DNA of 64,000 nucleotides from WHSW01 sp963842795 (GTDB lineage Bacteria > Actinomycetota > Thermoleophilia > Solirubrobacterales > 70-9), in NCBI GenBank assembly GCA_963842795.1, contig CAWJHV010000018.1:184115-248114 (forward strand), written 5' to 3'. The notes beneath the pieces are model-generated. The model searched no databases. It worked only from the letters and a program-made list of their open reading frames with translations, and was not told the DNA's origin. Shown here in pieces: positions 55,170 to 63,844 of this stretch (position 1 is its first letter; each line of letters opens with the position of its first letter). Made by a program: the position numbers and the translations under genes.

Positions 55170-55873
55170 CTATGGCGCGGGCGCCGCGGACAGGCAGTAG
55201 GCGCGGGCCGTGATCGTCTGGTCCACCCCGGTGTCGTTGAGGGACTGGACCCGCCAGCCGTTGCCGAACCGGATCGACGTGGTGAGCTCCAACTCGAACG
55301 TGTCGTCGAAGCCGCCCCCGCTGACCACCACGGTGCCGTCGGGGCAGATTGCCGTCGCGGTCATCGGGTTGCCGTCGGTGATCGTGGGGCTGTCCTGACT
55401 GATCTCGATCAGCGGCGCCGAGCTTCGTCGACGTCACCGCGCCGTCGGCCGAGCTTGCGGTCGCTGACCGCGCCGTCGGCGATCTTCGGTGCGGTGACGG
55501 CCTGGGCGCGCAGCTTCGTCCGGGTGACGGCGTCGTCGGCGAGCGCGCCGCCGGTCACCGCGCCGTCCTGCAGCTTCGCCGCGGTCACGGCCGCGTTGGC
55601 GAGCGCGGCGGCGTTGACCGCCCCGCTGCCGAGCTCGGTCGAGCCGATCGCCCCGGCCCGCACGGCCCGCGCCGCGACCGCGTTGGTGTCGAGCTTCTTG
55701 CCGGTGACCGCGTGGCGGTGGAGCTTCTGGGTGGTCACGGCGCCGTCCTTGAGCGCATTGGTGCCGACGCTCGCCTGCTGGACCGCGTAGGCGCTGCCTC
55801 CGAGCGCCGCGAACAGCGCCAGCGACGCGACGACGTTGGCGTAGGTCAAACGATCTCTGATCCGCTTCCGCAT
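55170..55873 (-). CDS. Secreted or surface protein with short tandem repeats (paralog 3), one or two frameshifts
   Basis: ATG 55873 with AGGAGA upstream. N-terminus RKRIRDRLTYANVVASLALF then AALGGSAYAV, as in the other two paralogs. Repeats of about 15 residues follow: GAVTTQKLHRHAVTGKKLDT, GAVNAAALANAAVTAAKLQD, GAVTGGALADDAVTRTKLRA. A shift near 55415-55450 joins them to the C-terminal domain ATAICPDGTVVVSGGGFDDT and TARAYCLSAAPAP, whose Cys and Gly pattern equals that of paralog 2. It is likely exported. Function is unknown. Confidence 0.72.
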
Positions 55874-56180
55874 CCCGGTCTCCTCTCGCTCCGCCTGCAC
55901 CCCCATGCCAGCAGGCGCGACGGACGGACGGCGGCGGCGGCGCGCGGGCCGCGCGTGCGCGGCGGGCCGGACGCGGATGCTTGGCAGTGAAGGGGTGACG
56001 CGGGTGGCGAGGCGGGCGCGTGTGTCCGATCTCATGCGCAGCTGCGCCGCGACCCTCGCCAGACCGCGCACGCTCGCGACCCGAGCTGACGAGAGTGACG
56101 TACTGGACGCTATGCGTCCGAAACATCACCCTCGCGGCGGCGAGCGGGGGCTTGCCGCGCTCAGACCACTTTGTCGCGGC
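55874..56180. other. Intergenic region between WYL regulator end and repeat protein start
   Basis: About 305 bp of extremely G+C-rich DNA without a convincing gene. It contains a small inverted repeat GGACGC-TAT-GCGTCC at 56105-56119. It must carry the promoter of the repeat protein gene (start 55873) and possibly the terminator of the WYL gene, but I see no clear -35/-10 pair. Confidence 0.5.
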
Positions 56181-57134
56181 TCAGGCCACCGCGCGGCCGA
56201 CCCGTCGCACCAGCTCCTGCAGGCGCTCGACCAGCTCCGGCGGCTCGTGGACCTCGAAGTCGACGTCGAGCATCGCGATCCGCAGCGCGAGCCAGTCGAG
56301 GTCGTAGTCGCCGGCGCGCAGCTCGCACGTGCTGTCGTCGATCGGCTCCACGGTCGCCGCCCGCGCGGGGACGCGCTTGCGGAGCTCCGCCGCCGGGGCG
56401 TGCACCGTCACCCTCGCCTCGTAGCGGTTGAGGGCCGTGGAGATCCTCTCGGCCACGTAGGCCGCGGCGTCCCGCCCCGGGAGGTCGCGGGGCTGGAAAC
56501 GCACCCCGGTCGCCGCCGGCCGCGAGAGGCGGTCGACCCGGAACGTGCGCCAGTCCTCGCGCCGGAGGTCCCAGGCGAGCAGGTACCAGCGGCGGCCGAG
56601 GTTGACCAGCGAGTGCGGCTCGGCCTCGCGGCGGGTCTCGCCACCCTCGCGGCCCTGGTAGGCGAACCGGACGCGCTCCGCGTCGCGGCACGCGGCGGCG
56701 AGCAGGCTGAGGCTCTGCGGATCGACCGTCGGCCCGCCCTCGGGGACGCCGACGCTGACCGCGCCCAGCGCCCGGACGCGGCGGCGCAGCTGGGCCGGCA
56801 GCACCTGCTCGAGCTTCACCAGCGCCCGCAGCGAGGTCTCCTCGATCCCGTCGACCGAGGCGCGCGCCGCGGTCCGCAGGCCGACGGCGATCGCGATCGC
56901 CTCCTCGTCGTCGAGCAGCAGGGGCGGCATCGCCGCCCCGGCGGCGAGGCGGTAGCCGCCGGCCGGGCCGGTGAGCGAGTCGACCGGATAGCCGAGCTCC
57001 CGCAGGCGCTCGACGTCGCGGCGGACGGTCCGGCGCGACACGTCGAGGCGCTCGGCGAGCTCGCCGCCCGGCCAGTCGCGCCGCGCCTGCAGCAGGGAGA
57101 GCAGCTCGAGCAGGCGGCTGGAGGTCTCGTTCAC
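56181..57134 (-). CDS. HTH-11/WYL-domain transcriptional regulator (YafY-like)
   Basis: 317 residues from a GTG at 57134. HTH part: SRLLELLSLLQARRDWPGGE, LAERLDVSRRTVRRDVERLR, ELGYPVDSLTGPAGGYRLAA. The WYL domain is VRFAYQGREGGETRREAEPH with SLVNLGRRWYLLAWDLRRED (RWYLLAWD in place of strict WYL), followed by the C-terminal WCX-like extension ending RRVGRAVA. The divergent neighbours are VOC proteins, the usual partners of this regulator type. A strong 27-bp inverted repeat lies between them. Confidence 0.9.
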   Translation of the reverse strand: MNETSSRLLELLSLLQARRDWPGGELAERLDVSRRTVRRDVERLRELGYPVDSLTGPAGGYRLAAGAAMPPLLLDDEEAIAIAVGLRTAARASVDGIEETSLRALVKLEQVLPAQLRRRVRALGAVSVGVPEGGPTVDPQSLSLLAAACRDAERVRFAYQGREGGETRREAEPHSLVNLGRRWYLLAWDLRREDWRTFRVDRLSRPAATGVRFQPRDLPGRDAAAYVAERISTALNRYEARVTVHAPAAELRKRVPARAATVEPIDDSTCELRAGDYDLDWLALRIAMLDVDFEVHEPPELVERLQELVRRVGRAVA

Positions 57135-57152
57135 GATTCCGATGATCCCGGA

Positions 57153-57179
57153 TATTTAGGACAGAAGCTGACCTAAATA
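57153..57179. promoter_or_regulatory. 27-bp inverted repeat, operator of WYL regulator / VOC operon
   Basis: Arms TATTTAGGACAG and CTGACCTAAATA pair with a single mismatch around a 3-bp centre. The A+T-rich palindrome stands out from the very G+C-rich surroundings, and it lies 18 bp from the WYL start and 39 bp from the VOC start, where it could block both promoters. Confidence 0.75.
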
Positions 57180-57218
57180 CGAAATAGGGTGACCGCGAAC
57201 CAACGAAGGGAGCAGCGG

Positions 57219-58091
57219 ATGAACGCCACGCGTGAGACGTACCCGGCCGGGGTGCCGTGCTGGGTCGACACCGATCAGCCGGACGTCGAGGCGGCGAAGG
57301 ACTTCTACGGCGGCCTGTTCGGATGGGAGTTCGACGAGCGCACGCCGGACGGCGGCGACCTGCGCTACTTCGTCGCCCGCGTGCGGGACCTCGATGTCTG
57401 CGGCGTCGGCACGAAGATGCCCGACGACGCGAGCCCGACCGCCTGGAACACGTACGTCGCGGTCGAGAGCGCCGACGACGCGGCGGCCCACGCCGGGCAG
57501 GCGGGCGGCAAGGTGGTGATGGACCCGATGGACGTCGGCGACGCCGGGCGGATGGCGGTGCTCGCCGACCGCGAGGGGGCGGTCTTCTGCGTCTGGGAGG
57601 CGGGGGCGACCGCGGGTGCCCAGCTCGTCAACGAGCCGAACACCTGGAGCTTCAACGACCTCGCGAGCCGCGACCCCGACAGCGCGATCGCCTTCTACCG
57701 CGAGATGTTCGGCTGGGTGACCTCGGAGCGCGGCGCCGACGGCGACGAGGGCCTGCGCTTCTGGCGGCGGCCCGGCTACGGCGAGTTCCTCGACCGGATC
57801 AACCCCGGCACGCTCGCCCGGGCGGAGGAGATGGGCGCCCCCGAGGGCTTCCCCGACGCGGTGGGCTGGCTGATGGAGATGACCGACGAGCAGTTCCCGC
57901 CCGAGGCCCCGCCGCACTGGGGGACCTCGTTCGCGATCGCCGACGCCGACGCGACTGCGGCGCGCGCGCAGGAGCTCGGCGCCACCCTGCTGGTCGAGCC
58001 GATGGACGCGCCGTGGGTGCGGTTCACCGTGATCCGCGACCCGCAGGGCGCGATGTTCCAGGCGGCGCAGTTCGTCCCGCCCGAGAGCTGA
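57219..58091 (+). CDS. Two-domain VOC-superfamily protein
   Basis: 290 residues from ATG 57219, chosen over GTG 57189 because GGGAG lies eight bases upstream. Two VOC domains: residues about 10-130 (GVPCWVDTDQPDVEAAKDFY, GGLFGWEFDERTPDGGDLRY, MAVLADREGAVFCVWEAG) and 140-285 (WSFNDLASRDPDSAIAFYRE, MFGWVTSERG, FTVIRDPQGAMFQAAQFVPP). This layout is shared by actinobacterial hydroxylase-like and resistance-like VOC proteins. The substrate is unknown. It is the first gene of a VOC pair divergent from the WYL regulator. Confidence 0.88.
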   Translation: MNATRETYPAGVPCWVDTDQPDVEAAKDFYGGLFGWEFDERTPDGGDLRYFVARVRDLDVCGVGTKMPDDASPTAWNTYVAVESADDAAAHAGQAGGKVVMDPMDVGDAGRMAVLADREGAVFCVWEAGATAGAQLVNEPNTWSFNDLASRDPDSAIAFYREMFGWVTSERGADGDEGLRFWRRPGYGEFLDRINPGTLARAEEMGAPEGFPDAVGWLMEMTDEQFPPEAPPHWGTSFAIADADATAARAQELGATLLVEPMDAPWVRFTVIRDPQGAMFQAAQFVPPES

Positions 58092-58122
58092 CCGAGACAA
58101 CCCCTACCAAGGAGACCACACC

Positions 58123-58479
58123 ATGGACAAGCTCGATTTCGTCGGGGTGCCCTCGACCGACGCGGACCGCAGCCGCGCCTTCTACATCGACACGCTCGGG
58201 CTGCGGCCCGACGAGAAGGGCGACTACGAGTTCTGGATCGGCGACACGTGCTTCGCCATCTGGGAGCCGGCGAAGTTCGGCGGCGAGTTCGCGCCGCAGA
58301 AGAACGCCCACCCCGCGATCCACGTCGACGACGTCGCCGCCGCCCGCTCCGAGCTCGAGGCCAAGGGCGTCGAGTTCGTCGGCGATGTCTTCGACACCGG
58401 CGTCTGCCACATGGCGTTCTTCACCGACCCCGACGGCAACGACCTGATGCTCCACCACCGCTACAAGCCCCGCGAGTAG
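58123..58479 (+). CDS. Single-domain VOC-superfamily protein
   Basis: 118 residues from ATG 58123 with AAGGAG upstream. LDFVGVPSTDADRSRAFYID, TLGLRPDEKGDYEFWIGDTC, PAIHVDDVAAARSELEAKGV, and the last strands CHMAFFTDPDGNDLMLHHRY. The spacing of His, Glu-like and DPDGN positions is that of glyoxalase-type proteins. It is cotranscribed with the two-domain VOC gene 31 bp upstream and controlled by the same operator. Confidence 0.88.
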   Translation: MDKLDFVGVPSTDADRSRAFYIDTLGLRPDEKGDYEFWIGDTCFAIWEPAKFGGEFAPQKNAHPAIHVDDVAAARSELEAKGVEFVGDVFDTGVCHMAFFTDPDGNDLMLHHRYKPRE

Positions 58480-58506
58480 GCGCGGCGCCGCACTAGCCTC
58501 CCGCCC

Positions 58507-59588
58507 GTGCGTACGGGCGGGGATCTGGCTCGCGGTCGGCGCCGCCGTGGTCGCGGGCGGGCTGCTCCTCGACCTCGTCGGCCTGCCGTCCTCGTACCTG
58601 TTCGCGGCGCTGCTGGTCGGGCTTGCGATCGCGCTGGCGCGACCCGGCACGGTCAGCGTGGACGAGCGCGTGTTCCGCTCGGCCCAGGCGGTGGCCGGGG
58701 TCTCGCTGGGCGCCTACCTGCAGGCGGAGGCGCTGCGGGCCCTCGCCGGGTCCTGGCTGCCGGTGCTCCTGATCTCGGCCGCGACGCTCGGGCTGTGCCT
58801 GATCGCCGGGGCGATCCTGGCGCGGACGACGCCGCTCGATGCCCCGACCGCGGCGCTGGGGATGATCGCCGGCGGCGCGTCGGGGATCGTCGGCATGTCG
58901 GGCGACCTCGGCGCCGACGACCGGCTCGTCGCCTTCATGCAGTACCTGCGGGTGTTGATCGTCGTCCTGCTGACACCGCTCGGGATCGCGATCTTCTTCG
59001 GCGCCCACGGCGCGGACGCCGCGGGGGCGGTGCCGTCGGTGGGCGTCCTCGGGGACCCGTCCGACTGGCTGCTGACCGCCGCGTTCGCGGGCGTCGGGCG
59101 CGCTGGTCGCGATGCGGGCGAAGGTGACCGCGGGCGCCCTGCTGGGCCCGATGGTCGCTCACCGGGATCTTCGTCCTCAGCGGTGCCGTCGGGGACTTCG
59201 CCGTCCCCGACCTCGTCAGCCAGGTGGCGTTCGCGCTCATCGGGCTGCAGGTCGGGCTGCGGTTCACCAGGTCGACGGTGCGGCTGCTCGGCCGGCTCAC
59301 CGGCCCGGTGCTGCTGGCGATCGCCGGCCTGCTCGTCGGCTGCTTCGGTCTCGCCGTCGCTGCTCAACGCACTGACCTCGGCCTCGCTGCTCGACTCCTA
59401 TCTGGCAACGACCCCGGGAGGGCTCTACGCCGTGCTCGCGGTCGCCTTCGGCGCCGGGGCCAACACGACCTTCATCGTCGCTGTCCAGACGCCTGCGCGT
59501 GTTCGCGATGATCCTGCTCGCACCGGCGGCGGTCCGCTGGACGCTCGAGCGCGCCGGACGATCGAGCCGTCCGGGCGCAGACCGCTGA
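58507..59588 (+). CDS. AbrB-family (duplicated DUF) membrane permease, about four frameshifts
   Basis: Probably starts at GTG 58507, with one extra G in the first codons. Membrane segments: WLAVGAAVVAGGLLLDLVGL, SSYLFAALLVGLAIALARPG, WLPVLLISAATLGLCLIAGA, LDAPTAALGMIAGGASGIVG (the TAxLGxxPGGAS-like AbrB motif), LRVLIVVLLTPLGIAIFFGA, and in the second half VSQVAFALIGLQVGLRFTRS, YLATTPGGLYAVLAVAFGAG. The internal duplication and the Gly-rich motif in both halves define the family (once labelled ammonia monooxygenase). Its transport substrate is unknown. It ends directly next to the convergent gene at 59589. Confidence 0.82.
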
Positions 59589-59924
59589 TCAGGGCCCGTT
59601 CGCCGACTCAGGGACCGCGATCCGGGTCGGAGCTTGGACCTCGGCGGCCCGGAACTGCCGCGCGTAGGCCGCCCGATAGGCCTCGGGGAACGCGGCCTCG
59701 TAACCGCGCTTGCGGCCCAGCCGCAGGCCCTGTGCGTAGCCGTCCTCGCGCCCGTCGCGAGCGGCCGCGACCTTGCCCTCCCGGCTGCCGGCCGCCCGCG
59801 CCGCGTCGAGGTCCTCGCCCGATGACCTGCCGATCAAGTAGCCACCGACTCCGACGGCGACGACGATCGCGACCGCCGCGGTCGCGACGATCGCACGGCG
59901 ATGTTCTGGCGCTGGCGCCCGCAC
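59589..59924 (-). CDS. Small single-pass membrane protein with Gly/Ala-periodic helix (paralog of gene at 63845)
   Basis: 111 residues from GTG 59924. One membrane segment, AIVATAAVAIVVAVGVGGYL, ends in IGRSSG. The outer or inner tail has a regular spacing of Gly/Ala in charged helices (AARAAGSREGKVAAARDGRE, DGYAQGLRLGRKRGYEAAFP), such as seen in amphipathic GxxxG-type helices. The gene at the window end starts the same way (VAVGAGGYLVG). Function is unknown. Confidence 0.65.
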   Translation of the reverse strand: MRAPAPEHRRAIVATAAVAIVVAVGVGGYLIGRSSGEDLDAARAAGSREGKVAAARDGREDGYAQGLRLGRKRGYEAAFPEAYRAAYARQFRAAEVQAPTRIAVPESANGP

Positions 59925-59954
59925 GCCGGGGAAGCTAGCGCCCGGTGGGGAAGC

Positions 59955-60401
59955 TCAGCCGCAGACCGGCCAGGGGCCGGTGCCGTCGCGCTGCTTCAGC
60001 GCCACCGCCACCACGGCCTGGGTCCGGTACGAGTAGTCGATCGGATCGCCGCCGGGCGTCTTCGGCGAGGTCTTCCAAGCGTCCCGAGTGAACATGAAGG
60101 CGCCGCGGTATTCGCCGCCGAGGCCGAGCGCGTTCGGGTCGCGACCGGACTCACACCAGCTCACCTTGCGGGCCCACTCGCGGTCCGCCGGCGAGACCCG
60201 CTCCCAGAGGCGGTCGTACTTCGACGGGGTTAGGTTGTCCTTGCCACCCGAGCCGCCGGCCCGAGCCTCGTTTCCGGAGCCGTAGCCGACGCCGCCGGAG
60301 CCGGGTCCGGCGAGGGCGCTCGTGGCGCCCAGGACGAGGGTCAGTGCTGCGCCGACGATCAGCGTCGCGATCAGCCGCGCCGAATGAGTCTGAAAGTGCA
60401 C
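59955..60401 (-). CDS. Secreted Rpf/transglycosylase-like cell-wall protein under a c-di-AMP riboswitch
   Basis: 148 residues from GTG 60401; GGAG lies nine bases upstream. Signal peptide LIATLIVGAALTLVLGATSA, then a Gly-rich linker. The domain REWARKVSWCESGRDPNALG, GEYRGAFMFTRDAWKTSP and DYSYRTQAVVAVALKQRDGT, ending GPWPVCG, matches the Rpf/lysozyme-like fold with the catalytic Glu in WCESG and the disulphide Cys pair. These enzymes cut peptidoglycan and wake dormant cells. The riboswitch directly upstream fits the known control of Rpf genes by c-di-AMP in actinobacteria. Confidence 0.85.
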   Translation of the reverse strand: MHFQTHSARLIATLIVGAALTLVLGATSALAGPGSGGVGYGSGNEARAGGSGGKDNLTPSKYDRLWERVSPADREWARKVSWCESGRDPNALGLGGEYRGAFMFTRDAWKTSPKTPGGDPIDYSYRTQAVVAVALKQRDGTGPWPVCG

Positions 60402-60419
60402 GCTTACGTTCTCCGCTCT

Positions 60420-60546
60420 TTCGCTCGCTTACGGGGTTAGCTGACGGGCTCGCGCAAAAGAGCTTGCGCTACGCGGCGGTGGCCGCGACTCGCCCCAACA
60501 CTTGGGTCCCCCGCTCCTCACCGCTTGGTGGTGAGTGATTCAGCAG
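60420..60546 (-). promoter_or_regulatory. c-di-AMP riboswitch (ydaO/yuaA type)
   Basis: On the minus strand the conserved parts are in order: a GCTGAATC start (about 60546), GGGGGACCCAAGTGTTGGGG (about 60491-60513), and near the 3' end CCGTCAGCTAACCCCGTAAG (60427-60446) followed by GCGAGCGAAAGAGCGGAG. These match the class consensus (GGGGAACCCAA...GGGGUGAA...CCGUCAGCUAACCUCGUAGGC). It ends about 12 bp before the Rpf-like gene start. Confidence 0.88.
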
Positions 60547-60645
60547 GTCGGCGGGAATGTTAGCAAAGTATTAGCGTCGTGCGGGGCGCGCCTGACCGCA
60601 TCGGAAAGCGGATCCGAGGGTTTCGCCACGAAAGATCGGAGGCCC

Positions 60646-61755
60646 GTGGCGTCGAAACGAAGCAGAGCTCGTCTGGCGGTGGCCGCGGTGGCGCTCGCCG
60701 CGGCGCTCGCCGGCGTTCCGGCGACGGCCTCGGGATCGTGGCTCGTCCGCGGCGCCGGCTTCGGCCACGGGGTGGGAATGAGCGCCTATGGCGCCTACGG
60801 GTACGGCAAGCATGGCGCCGGCTACCGGGAGATCATCGACCACTACTTCCGCCACCTGCGGATTGAGCGGACCGACTCCGAACGCCGGGTCCGCGTGTTG
60901 CTCGACTCGACCTCTGGCTCGGCCCGATTCAGTGGCGCAGTCCGCGCTTGCGGCCGGCGGCTGAGGCCGGCCCGCACCTACGTCGCCGCGCGGGCAGGAT
61001 CCTCGGTGAGCCTGGCGGCGGCCGACGGCTCGACCCTTGAGCGCTGCGGTTCGCACCTACGCGCCTCCGGACGGCGGCCGCTCCAAGTCGGCGGGCTCGG
61101 CGCCTACCGCGGCGCGCTCGACTTCCTCGCCCGTGACGGCTCGCTGCTGGTCGTCAACGCGGTCGAGGTCGACGACTACGCCCGCGGCTCCGTGCCCGCC
61201 GAGATCCCGGAGGCATGGCCGCGCGAGACGCTGAAGGCGTTCGCGGTCGCCTGCCGCTCGATCGCGCTGTCGACCGACGTCGGGGGTCGCGCCTTCGACG
61301 TCTATCCGGACACCCGCAATCAGCTCTACAAGGGGACTCGGGTCGAGGCGCGCCGCACCGACCGCGCCGTCGCCTCGACCCGCGGCGAGGTCGCGACCTA
61401 CCGCGGCGAGGTCGCGCAGACGACCTACTTCTCTGCCTCGGGCGGGCGCACGGAGTCGCGGTTCCTCGGCGGGCCACGGGTCCCGTATCTGGAGAGCGTC
61501 AAGGACCCCTACGACGACCTCTCCCCCCTGCATCGATGGAAGCTGCGGTTCGGCGACGCGGAGATCGACTCGCGGCTGGCCCCCTACGCCGACGGGCACG
61601 TGCGCCGGATCGAGGTCACCAAGCGCGGCGACTCGCCGCGAATCGTGACGGCGATCCTCGTCGGCAGTGGCGGCAAATCGCGGATTGCCGGCGACTCGCT
61701 CGCCGCCGCCCTCGGCCTCTACGACCGCTGGGCCTTCTTCCGCCACACAGGCTGA
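60646..61755 (+). CDS. SpoIID/LytB-domain protein
   Basis: 369 residues from GTG 60646 (GGAGG ends three bases before it). The signal segment RLAVAAVALAAALAGVPATA precedes a domain that begins WLVRGAGFGHGVGMSAYGAY, the SpoIID HGVGMSQ-like motif. Later come LVVNAVEVDDYARGSVPAEI (VxxYLxGVVxxEM-like), PEAWPRETLKAFAVACRSIA (the APxAAxxAQAxAARTYA counterpart), and YFSASGGRTESRFLGGPRVP. In sporulating bacteria SpoIID trims peptidoglycan; in non-sporulating actinobacteria the role is an unknown wall remodelling. It is divergent from the Rpf-like gene. Confidence 0.85.
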   Translation: MASKRSRARLAVAAVALAAALAGVPATASGSWLVRGAGFGHGVGMSAYGAYGYGKHGAGYREIIDHYFRHLRIERTDSERRVRVLLDSTSGSARFSGAVRACGRRLRPARTYVAARAGSSVSLAAADGSTLERCGSHLRASGRRPLQVGGLGAYRGALDFLARDGSLLVVNAVEVDDYARGSVPAEIPEAWPRETLKAFAVACRSIALSTDVGGRAFDVYPDTRNQLYKGTRVEARRTDRAVASTRGEVATYRGEVAQTTYFSASGGRTESRFLGGPRVPYLESVKDPYDDLSPLHRWKLRFGDAEIDSRLAPYADGHVRRIEVTKRGDSPRIVTAILVGSGGKSRIAGDSLAAALGLYDRWAFFRHTG

Positions 61756-61763
61756 CCAGGCAT

Positions 61764-63754
61764 CTAGGCCGGGCCGCGCCGTGGCCCGACTTCGACTTCG
61801 GCTCGTCGGGGAGCTTGTTCGGCGGGTGGATGAGGCAGTCGCCCGCCGGCGTGTCGAGCGGGGCCGAAGCGGGGAACGCGTCCAGGAGCGCGCTTGCGAT
61901 CAGCCTCGCCCGGGCGGCGTAGCCCGGGGTCGTGAAGTGGAGGCCGTCGTCGATGAACCAGCTGTCCTTGACATCGGAGGCCCAGTCGTAGATCCGCATG
62001 TTCGGGTACTCGGCGCAGGCGTCGAGCAGCGCCTGCGTCCCAGGGCTCCATGTTCGCCTCCGCGTAGGGGCCGTCGGTGAGCAGCGACTTGGTGTTGACC
62101 CACAGCACCGGATCCCCGTCCGCGACCTGCATCATGCGGTCGATCCGCTCGGTCGAAGCCGTAGTTCGAGCCTGCGGCGACGTTCGCGGCCTCGTTCGTC
62201 CCCAGGGCGAGCACCCAGCAGCCGTCGAAGCCACGGTCCTGCCACGCCTTGGCGACGTCGTAGGCGTTCGCCTGCCCCTCGAAGGTCTCGTAGATCGACC
62301 GCGCGCCCGAGATCTCGAGGTGCTGGGTATCGGCGCCGACCTGGCCGTAGCTTCGAGCTGATCCGCTGCCTCGGGTTCGGGCAGATAGCTCGCGGAGACG
62401 AGGCCCTCCGAGGTCGAGTCGCCGATGTGGACGACCGACGTCGCACGAGGTCCGGTCCGCGTCCTCCGCGCCGGCGGCCGAGCTCGGTCGACGGTCTCGG
62501 CGACGGTCAGGTTGCCGGGCGCCGCCGTGGCGTCCTTACCGTCGCCGACACCGGCGACGCCGGCGAGCGCGGCGGCGACCAGCCAGCCCGCAGAGGCCGA
62601 TCACGGCGGCGCCGGCGCGGCTCACCCGCTGCGGCCGCGCGCAGGCGCCGCAGCGCTCCGTGGCGGATCGGGTCCTCGATGAAGCGCCACGAGAGCGCGG
62701 CGATGGCCAACGTCGCAGCGATCTGCAGCAGCGGCGCGAAGGAGGTCGGGGCTCTGGCGCCCGCCGGCGTGGTCAGAACGATGATCGGGAAGTGCCAGAG
62801 GTAGATGCCGTAGGAGCGCTCGCCGATCCAGCGCATCGGGCCCCAGCCGAGCACCGGCCCGAGCCGGCGGCCGGGTGCGCCGCCGCCGCGACGACCAGCG
62901 CGGTCGCGAGCGAGAGCAGGAGGAATCCGCCGCGGTAGAGGAACGGTGAGAACTCGCCGAGCGCCAGAACATCAGCGCGATCACGAGCGAGGCCGACGAC
63001 CCCGGCGCCGTCGATCAGCCGCGCGCGCCCGCCGCGGGATCGTCCGCGCGCAGCATGCGGCTCGGCCAGATCATCGCCAGCGCGGCGCCGATCAGCAGCT
63101 CCGAGCGCCCGCGTGTCGGTTCCGTAGTAGACGCGCGAGGGGTCGAGCTTCGGGTGGTAGAGGAGGCCATCAGGACGCCCGAGGCGAGCGCCAGCCCGAG
63201 CGTCGCCAGGGCGAGACGCGGGCGCACGCGCCGAGTCGCCCGCGCCTCGGGGACGAGCGTCGAGCCCGAGCATCAGCAGGAACGGCCAGACGATGTAGAA
63301 CTGCTCCTCGATCGACAGCGACCAGAGGTGGTTGAGCGGCCCCGGCGCCTCGAACTGCGCGAAGTAGGAGACGTCGCGGAAGATCAGCCACCAGTTGTTG
63401 ACGTAGAAGAGCGCGCTACGCCGCCGGCTGCGCGGAAGTCCGGGGGCTGGTGCGGGCCGATCACGGTCACCCAGGCCATGACCACGATCAGCATCACGAA
63501 CAGCGCCGGCAGCAGGCGGCGGGCGCGGGCGAGCCAGAACGACTTCAGCTTGATCGCCGCCGCGCTGCGACCTGGGCCAGCAGGAGGTCGGTGATCAGGT
63601 AGCCGCTGAGCGTGAAGAAGACGCCGACGCCGAGCAGGCCGCCGGGGATCCAGTCGGCGCCGAGGTGGTAGGCGAGCACGCCGAGCACAGCGACCGCCCG
63701 CAGCCCGTCGAGCCCCGGCATGTAGCGCGTGCCGCTCTTGACTGGCTCAGGCAT
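61764..63754 (-). CDS. Acyltransferase-3 (OafA/YrhL-like) with C-terminal SGNH domain, many frameshifts
   Basis: ATG 63754. N-terminus YMPGLDGLRAVAVLGVLAYH and GVGVFFTLSGYLITDLLL are classic for acyltransferase family 3 (His in the first helix). Further membrane pieces: IYLWHFPIIVLTTPAGARAP and LLQIAATLAIAALSWRFIED with PIRHG. The SGNH part shows DPVLWVNTKSLLTDGPYAEA and, in another frame, SDVKDSWFIDDGLHFTTPGY (catalytic Asp-His pair). At least eight shifts exist, and the true C-terminus (61764 or another frame) is uncertain. It probably O-acetylates an exported surface glycan. Confidence 0.8.
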
Positions 63755-63844
63755 GGCGGCTACCGCTCGCCTGGCGGGAAATCAATCAGCGACATCGGAC
63801 TCCATCCGAGGCTAGGGGCGCACCCCGTTCTTTACGCTGATCGC

